Origin: DAONLM01 sp035406685
Lineage (GTDB): Bacteria > Spirochaetota > GWE2-31-10 > MWDO01
DNA length: 18,051 nucleotides
Direction: 5' to 3'
NCBI GenBank assembly: GCA_035406685.1
Contig: DAONLM010000035.1
Span: forward strand, 1 to 18,051
The first letter of the stretch is position 1. Every line of letters begins with the position of its first letter. Made by a program: the position numbers and the translations under genes. Positions 13,562 to 18,051 of this stretch are shown piece after piece. The notes beneath the pieces were generated by a model. That model was not told where the DNA came from, made no database searches, and saw only the letters and a program-made list of their open reading frames with translations.

Positions 13562-16366
13562 ATGAAAGAAATCATAACAAATCTTTTGAAAAATCCTAAG
13601 ATAAGAAAGATCTTTATAATTATAGTTTCTTCAATACCGGTTATCTTTATATTAATTCCTTCAGTATATATGCGACTAAATTTTTTATTTTATGATATAT
13701 ATTTTAGAAATTTTAAAAAAGATATAAAACAATCAGAGGATCTTGTCCTTGTAGATATAGATGACAATTCAATGAATATGGAATATATCCCATATAGCTG
13801 GCCATGGCCCAGATATATTCATGGAGATGCCCTCGAAATAATTGCAGATTTTGGAGCAAGGGCGGTTATCTACGATATAGAATTCTTAGGTAATAGCGTG
13901 GCTGGTGTAAATATAGAAGAGGCAAAAGAGTTAAATAATCTTTTATCAGAGAAATTTCAAAATATATATGAAGAATTTGATGCACAGAGTGATTTTATTG
14001 TGAAAAATAGGATATATGATTTAGAGCCAGTCAAAAAATCATTCAATAAGAGTTTAATAAATCATTATCAAAGTATAACTACTAAAATGGATAAGGTATT
14101 TATTGATAATGATATATATTTTGCAAAAAGAATAAGATATTATGGTAAGGCTTATGGAACTGTGAATATGCTTTATGATAAACATTATAAAGATGATCTT
14201 ATTGATAAGAATATTGCTGAATACAACAATAAAATGCTTGAGAAATTTGGTATAAAAAGAGATATTCTACTAAAAAATAGAAAATCTCATGGATCAATAA
14301 TAGAGGCAAACATAACAGAATTCCCTAATTCTAACATATTAAATGAATTCAAAAATGTTGGTTTTACAAAAGTTGAAAGAGATAAGGATGCAAGTGTTAG
14401 AGGTATAAACCTTTTTATGAAGAAGAATGATTTTATTATTCCACAACTTGCATTTAGGCCATTTTTAGATATTTATAATATAACAGCAGAAAAAATAGAT
14501 CTATCAAAAAATAATCTTGTTATTTTGAGAGATGTGGAAATAGAAGGAAAAAAGAGAGATATAAAAATACCAATATATGAAAATAAAATGATTATAAACT
14601 GGCCAAAAGGGGAATTTAATGAGATATTCATAAGTAATAAAGAAGAGGTAAAGAATAAAAAAGAACCACCAACACATTTTGCTTATTATTATCTTTTATA
14701 TTATAAATATGAAATATTGAAAAATTTTGAAAATTCATTGGAGAATTTATCTAAGATAGAAGAAAAAGAGGCGATGGATCTTTATAACGAATATATTGAA
14801 TATAGAAATGCAAAGAATGAATTGATTGAAACTACGATTCTTACGGATGAATTAAGAAAAGAGATCAATGACTATTTTGAAGATTATATAAATAGGGTTC
14901 TTAATTTTGTAACTGAAGAGAATATAAGAAAAAGAGAAAAAGAGATTGATGATTTTATAAATTCTAATAAAATAAATTCAAATAAAAAAGAAGAGTTTGA
15001 AAATATAAAAAGAAATATAAGAGCAATATTTGAAAATACAAGAAATAGCTGCAATAATCTTTTAATAACAAGGGAAATCTTAAAGAAAAATCTCTATAAT
15101 AAAATCTGTTTTATTGGGCTTACGGCAACCGGCACAACTGATATAGGCTCCACGCCATTTGATAAGGATTTTGAAAATGTTGGGACACACCCTGCTGTAT
15201 TTAATACAATACTTCAAAATCAATTTATTAGAATAGCACCAATATGGATTATTTTACTTGTGACATTTTTAATAATAGCATTAACCATCTTTATAATTGA
15301 AAATCAAAAATCAATAATAACATCCACTTATGGGATTATCTTTATTATAATAGTAATATTAATAACAGGCATATTTTTTAGAATAACAGATATCTATATA
15401 TCTCCTGTAATACCACTTTTTTATAGTGTATTTTCATTTGTAGCAATGATAATAGTAAAATTTTTACTATCTGAAAAAGATAAAAGCATAATAAGAAATA
15501 CATTCAATAGATATCTATCCCCAGAAGTTATAAATGAATTATTAAAATCTCCAGACAAAATAGAGTTAGGTGGCGAAAAAATATTTGCAACAGCAATGTT
15601 TACTGATATTGAGGGGTTTAGTTCTATTTCTGAAAAATTTATGGCAGATCCAAAGACTCTTGTTAACTTATTAAATGAATATTTAAGTGCAATGACAGAC
15701 ATTATCATAGAAAATGGTGGGATTATAGATAAATATGAAGGGGATGCAATTATAGCCATATTTGGCCCACCACTTAATCTAAAAGATCATGCTTATAGAG
15801 CATGCATTTCTGCAATCCGAATGAAAGAAAAGGAGATAGAGATAAATCAAAAGATAAAAGATCAAAATATAGTTGATAAACCATTCTATACAAGAATAGG
15901 ACTTAATAGTGGGGATATGGTAGTAGGAAATATGGGATCAACAAAAAGGCTTGACTATACAATGATCGGTCATACGGTTAATCTTGCATCAAGACTTGAA
16001 GGTGTAAATAAATTATACGGAACTTACAAACTGATAAGTGAATATACGTACGATATTGTAAAAGATAGAATATTTGCTCGAAGACTTGATAGAGTAAGAG
16101 TTGTAAATATAAAGACACCAATAAGATTATATGAATTGATAAATACAATAGATAGAATCTCACCAGAAGAGATGGAAAAATTTAGTATATTTGATAGGGG
16201 ACTGACTCAATTTGAAAATTTTAATTATAAAGAGGCATTAGGAATATTTAAGGAAATTAAAGATTTAGATAAAACCACAGAAATATATATTGAAAGATGT
16301 AATAAATTTATTGAGACTCCACCTCCCGACAATTGGGATGGGGTATATAATCTTACTACAAAGTAA
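13562..16366 (+). CDS. CHASE2-domain membrane adenylate cyclase
   Basis: Class III cyclase with a periplasmic sensor. A membrane helix (about 17-37) precedes a long CHASE2 region (about 50-555): LVLVDIDDNSM, WPWPRYIHGDALEII and ARAVIYDIEF near the start, and ICFIGLTATGTTD near the end. A charged helical insert (about 360-510) makes it longer than usual. Three membrane helices (about 557-578, 583-604, 611-634) lead to the cytoplasmic cyclase domain (about 665-850). All catalytic residues are present: Asp682 (FTDI), Lys724 and Asp728 (DKYEGDA), Thr800, Asn807, Arg811 (VNLASRLE). It should therefore act as a homodimer, unlike the two operon cyclases. The tail ends in PPPDNWDGVYNL, like cyclase 2. 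It has its own promoter and overlaps the converging gene by 11 bp at its 3' end. Confidence 0.93.
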   Translation: MKEIITNLLKNPKIRKIFIIIVSSIPVIFILIPSVYMRLNFLFYDIYFRNFKKDIKQSEDLVLVDIDDNSMNMEYIPYSWPWPRYIHGDALEIIADFGARAVIYDIEFLGNSVAGVNIEEAKELNNLLSEKFQNIYEEFDAQSDFIVKNRIYDLEPVKKSFNKSLINHYQSITTKMDKVFIDNDIYFAKRIRYYGKAYGTVNMLYDKHYKDDLIDKNIAEYNNKMLEKFGIKRDILLKNRKSHGSIIEANITEFPNSNILNEFKNVGFTKVERDKDASVRGINLFMKKNDFIIPQLAFRPFLDIYNITAEKIDLSKNNLVILRDVEIEGKKRDIKIPIYENKMIINWPKGEFNEIFISNKEEVKNKKEPPTHFAYYYLLYYKYEILKNFENSLENLSKIEEKEAMDLYNEYIEYRNAKNELIETTILTDELRKEINDYFEDYINRVLNFVTEENIRKREKEIDDFINSNKINSNKKEEFENIKRNIRAIFENTRNSCNNLLITREILKKNLYNKICFIGLTATGTTDIGSTPFDKDFENVGTHPAVFNTILQNQFIRIAPIWIILLVTFLIIALTIFIIENQKSIITSTYGIIFIIIVILITGIFFRITDIYISPVIPLFYSVFSFVAMIIVKFLLSEKDKSIIRNTFNRYLSPEVINELLKSPDKIELGGEKIFATAMFTDIEGFSSISEKFMADPKTLVNLLNEYLSAMTDIIIENGGIIDKYEGDAIIAIFGPPLNLKDHAYRACISAIRMKEKEIEINQKIKDQNIVDKPFYTRIGLNSGDMVVGNMGSTKRLDYTMIGHTVNLASRLEGVNKLYGTYKLISEYTYDIVKDRIFARRLDRVRVVNIKTPIRLYELINTIDRISPEEMEKFSIFDRGLTQFENFNYKEALGIFKEIKDLDKTTEIYIERCNKFIETPPPDNWDGVYNLTTK

Positions 16367-17828
16367 AAAAATCTTTTGATATCTTTTTTAGTTGCTCTGG
16401 ATCTGTTGCCACTGCCCAGCTAAAATTTGTAAATATTTTTTTTGCTAATACTACTATGTCTTCATAGCTTATTATTTCAATTCTTTCTTTTATATTAAAA
16501 TAACTAATTTCTTTATTTAATAAAAAATATATTGCAATATATTTTTTCTCTTTATCAACAGAGTTAAGATCTGTAAAATTGTAATCAGAAAGGACTTTAT
16601 TCTTTGCCTTTCTCAATATATAATTAATATTCATGGATACGAGTTTATCATCTGTCTGATTTTTATATTCTCTAATTATACTATCATTCTCCTTATCATA
16701 ATAGAAAAGAAAACCAAGCCCATTCTTATAAAAATCTATTAATCTTCTAAAAGTTAAAATCTTTTGAAGAATATTTTCTGGCTTTGCATAAAATAAAATT
16801 CTTCCATAATTTGTTATGTTTATCATCATGGAATCAAATCTAATTTTTGCAGTCTCCGGAAAAATAAGATTGGCATTCTCTTTTAGTATTTCAAGTGTAA
16901 CAAGATATGTAAAGTATTCATCATTTAAAAAAGATGGGGATTTGTAAAAAGCCATTAAAATAGCATTTTTATTACTCTCTTTTACAGGAAGATAATAAGG
17001 TGTCAATTTAAATCTACTCGAGACAAACCTATTGTATGTTCTTTCTGAAAAATCTTTTATTTTAAAATTAGAAGAAAAATTTACAAAATTAAAATTAAAA
17101 TTGCTATCAACATTACCATAAATTAAAAGAAGCATTCTCTTACCAGAAAAATTATTATTGTAATATTCATTTATTGTGTCAAAATTCAAAAGAACCAGTG
17201 AAACACTATTCCCATCAAATGAGTTAAAAACTGGATTCGCATTAAATACATATTTTTCAAGACTATAATTTATATAAAACTCATTATTAGTTTTATAATT
17301 ATTAATAAAATTATTTTTTTCTCTTGATAAAATTTCATCCAGCAGATTTAAATCCCATTCTTTTATTAAAAGAGAGTCTAAAAATAGAGAAAGTATTTTA
17401 TTAACATTAACCGGATCAACAGCAAAAGAGAATCTTGAAAAGTCTGTATTACCTTCTATGGAGAGATCACTGGCTAAATTAAGATTATTTCTCAAAAGTG
17501 CATTTGTGAAGATCTCTTTTATATAAAGTAAAATTATTTTTTCAACTCCAGAATCGAGTCTTGTTTGATAGAGATTAGGGGTTTTTAGATAAAAAGAGAT
17601 TGTAATATTAGTATTGGAAGACTGTTTTATAATTACTTTTGCATCATTCTCAAGAGTTAACTCTTTTGTCTGATATCTTTTATTTGTTGAATAGTCTATA
17701 TCAATTATATTCACATCAGAAAAATTGTAAAAGATAGAGCTATTCTTTGAAAGAGTTTTACAATTTATGGAGAATAAAATCATAAAAACAAGATAAAGAA
17801 TAAGAAAGTTAAAATATATTTTTCTCAT
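16356..17828 (-). CDS. M16-fold lipoprotein without zinc-binding motif
   Basis: The N-terminus is a lipoprotein signal: hydrophobic residues 4-19, then FSINC with Cys23 as the likely lipidated residue, a relaxed lipobox of the spirochaete kind. The rest resembles an M16 (insulinase-type) peptidase half: KELTLENDAKVIIKQS opens as M16 N-terminal domains do, and helix-strand spacing to YYNNNFSGKRMLLLIYGNVD matches the strand usually read as N-M-x-L-x-x-x-G. The zinc motif H-x-x-E-H, expected just after the first strands, is replaced by GVEKIILLYIK with none of its ligands. It is therefore probably a non-catalytic partner or binding protein at the cell envelope. It stops with TAG and shares its promoter architecture with the converging CHASE2 cyclase gene. 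Family call is from pattern only. Confidence 0.65.
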   Translation of the reverse strand: MRKIYFNFLILYLVFMILFSINCKTLSKNSSIFYNFSDVNIIDIDYSTNKRYQTKELTLENDAKVIIKQSSNTNITISFYLKTPNLYQTRLDSGVEKIILLYIKEIFTNALLRNNLNLASDLSIEGNTDFSRFSFAVDPVNVNKILSLFLDSLLIKEWDLNLLDEILSREKNNFINNYKTNNEFYINYSLEKYVFNANPVFNSFDGNSVSLVLLNFDTINEYYNNNFSGKRMLLLIYGNVDSNFNFNFVNFSSNFKIKDFSERTYNRFVSSRFKLTPYYLPVKESNKNAILMAFYKSPSFLNDEYFTYLVTLEILKENANLIFPETAKIRFDSMMINITNYGRILFYAKPENILQKILTFRRLIDFYKNGLGFLFYYDKENDSIIREYKNQTDDKLVSMNINYILRKAKNKVLSDYNFTDLNSVDKEKKYIAIYFLLNKEISYFNIKERIEIISYEDIVVLAKKIFTNFSWAVATDPEQLKKISKDFFTL

Positions 17829-17838
17829 TTTTTTTAAA

Positions 17839-17867
17839 ATTTTATATTAATTATTGAATTTTGTCAA
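17839..17867 (-). promoter_or_regulatory. Sigma-70-type promoter of the M16-like lipoprotein gene
   Basis: On the minus strand TTGACA (17867-17862), a 17-nt spacer, then TAAAAT (17844-17839). The -10 lies only 10 nt before the ATG (17828), and no Shine-Dalgarno sequence is visible, so the mRNA may be nearly leaderless. A closer -10 variant, TATAAA with a 15-nt spacer, overlaps it. Confidence 0.6.
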
Positions 17868-17926
17868 AGAAAATAGGGGATAATTTTTAAATATAGTCTT
17901 TATTTTTTCTTAGCCACTTAAAAGAG

Positions 17927-17941
17927 TAGATTTATCCTGAG
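17927..17941 (-). promoter_or_regulatory. Second copy of the 15-bp upstream box
   Basis: Reads CTCAGGATAAATCTA on the minus strand, 59 nt upstream of the -35 of the M16-like gene. It is an exact match to 13409-13423. Confidence 0.5.
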
Positions 17942-17990
17942 ATTAATTTTATGTGAGAAAAGATTGTAAGAGTATTATTTTCTTTCTTGA

Positions 17991-18011
17991 TAAAATTTTT
18001 AGAAAATTTTA
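17991..18011. repeat. Perfect 9-bp AT-only inverted repeat
   Basis: TAAAATTTT (17991-17999) and AAAATTTTA (18003-18011) flank TAG. With no G:C pair it may be chance in such AT-rich DNA, but it sits directly beside a second, stronger hairpin. Confidence 0.3.
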
Positions 18012-18015
18012 CTAA

Positions 18016-18037
18016 TAATAGGTCTCAAAGCCTATTA
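18016..18037. terminator. Hairpin near window end, possible terminator of a gene beyond the window
   Basis: TAATAGG (18016-18022) and CCTATTA (18031-18037) pair perfectly around an 8-nt loop. Read on the minus strand it is followed within a few bases by the AT-rich inverted repeat at 17991-18011, which fits a terminator for a minus-strand gene lying past 18051. It is too close to the edge to decide. Confidence 0.35.
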
Positions 18038-18051
18038 CCTGATAGCAATCG

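Larger units (their letters stand above)
17839..17985 (-). repeat. Promoter-region repeat copy B (inverted relative to copy A)
   Basis: Minus-strand counterpart of 13360-13520. The identical 15-bp box, flanking CTTTTAAG and CTAAGAAAAAATAAA, and TTTCTTTGACA align in the same order. The two copies bracket the CHASE2 cyclase and M16-like genes as imperfect inverted repeats about 4.4 kb apart. Confidence 0.6.

Overview
The window is very AT-rich and gene-dense. It suggests a low-GC spirochaete-type bacterium. The support is the set of class III cyclases, two of which end in a PPDNWDGVY tail of a kind I associate with spirochaete cyclases, and a spirochaete-style lipobox (FSINC) in the last gene. 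This assignment is an inference, and no rRNA or tRNA gene is present to test it. TGA, TAA and TAG are all used as ordinary stops, so the standard bacterial code applies.

Layout. 1-295 is non-coding leader. 296-12431 is one plus-strand transcription unit with overlaps or gaps of no more than 9 nt between genes: dCache chemoreceptor (split by an in-frame TAG at 425-427), cheW, a divergent cheW-like gene, cheB, cheR, cheA-REC, cyclase 1 (pseudo-receiver/GAF-like/cyclase), cyclase 2 (receiver/GAF-like/cyclase) and a second chemoreceptor with six membrane helices. 12432-12834 is non-coding with one large hairpin. A tandem ribbon-helix-helix protein follows (12835-13353). Next comes a tail-to-tail pair, a CHASE2 adenylate cyclase (+) and an M16-fold lipoprotein without a zinc site (-). 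The two promoters of this pair are homologous to each other and share an identical 15-bp box.

How the genes work together. The operon is a complete chemosensory array (receptors, CheW, CheA, CheB, CheR) with no CheY, and nucleotide cyclases occupy the output position. Several phosphotransfer residues are eroded: the CheA Hpt has Lys44 where the phospho-His belongs, the CheB receiver has Gly54 in place of the phospho-Asp, and the cyclase 1 receiver has Asn53. The CheA C-terminal receiver keeps its Asp, as does the cyclase 2 receiver.

The main find concerns the two neighbouring cyclases, which have complementary active-site losses. Cyclase 1 keeps both metal-binding Asp residues but has lost the transition-state Asn and Arg (Gly468, Glu472). 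Cyclase 2 keeps Asn482 and Arg486 but has His361 for the first metal Asp. Together they would form exactly one complete class III site, like the C1/C2 halves of mammalian adenylyl cyclase. I infer an obligate heterodimeric cAMP-producing output driven by a chemoreceptor array. By contrast, the separate CHASE2 cyclase has a full set of catalytic residues.
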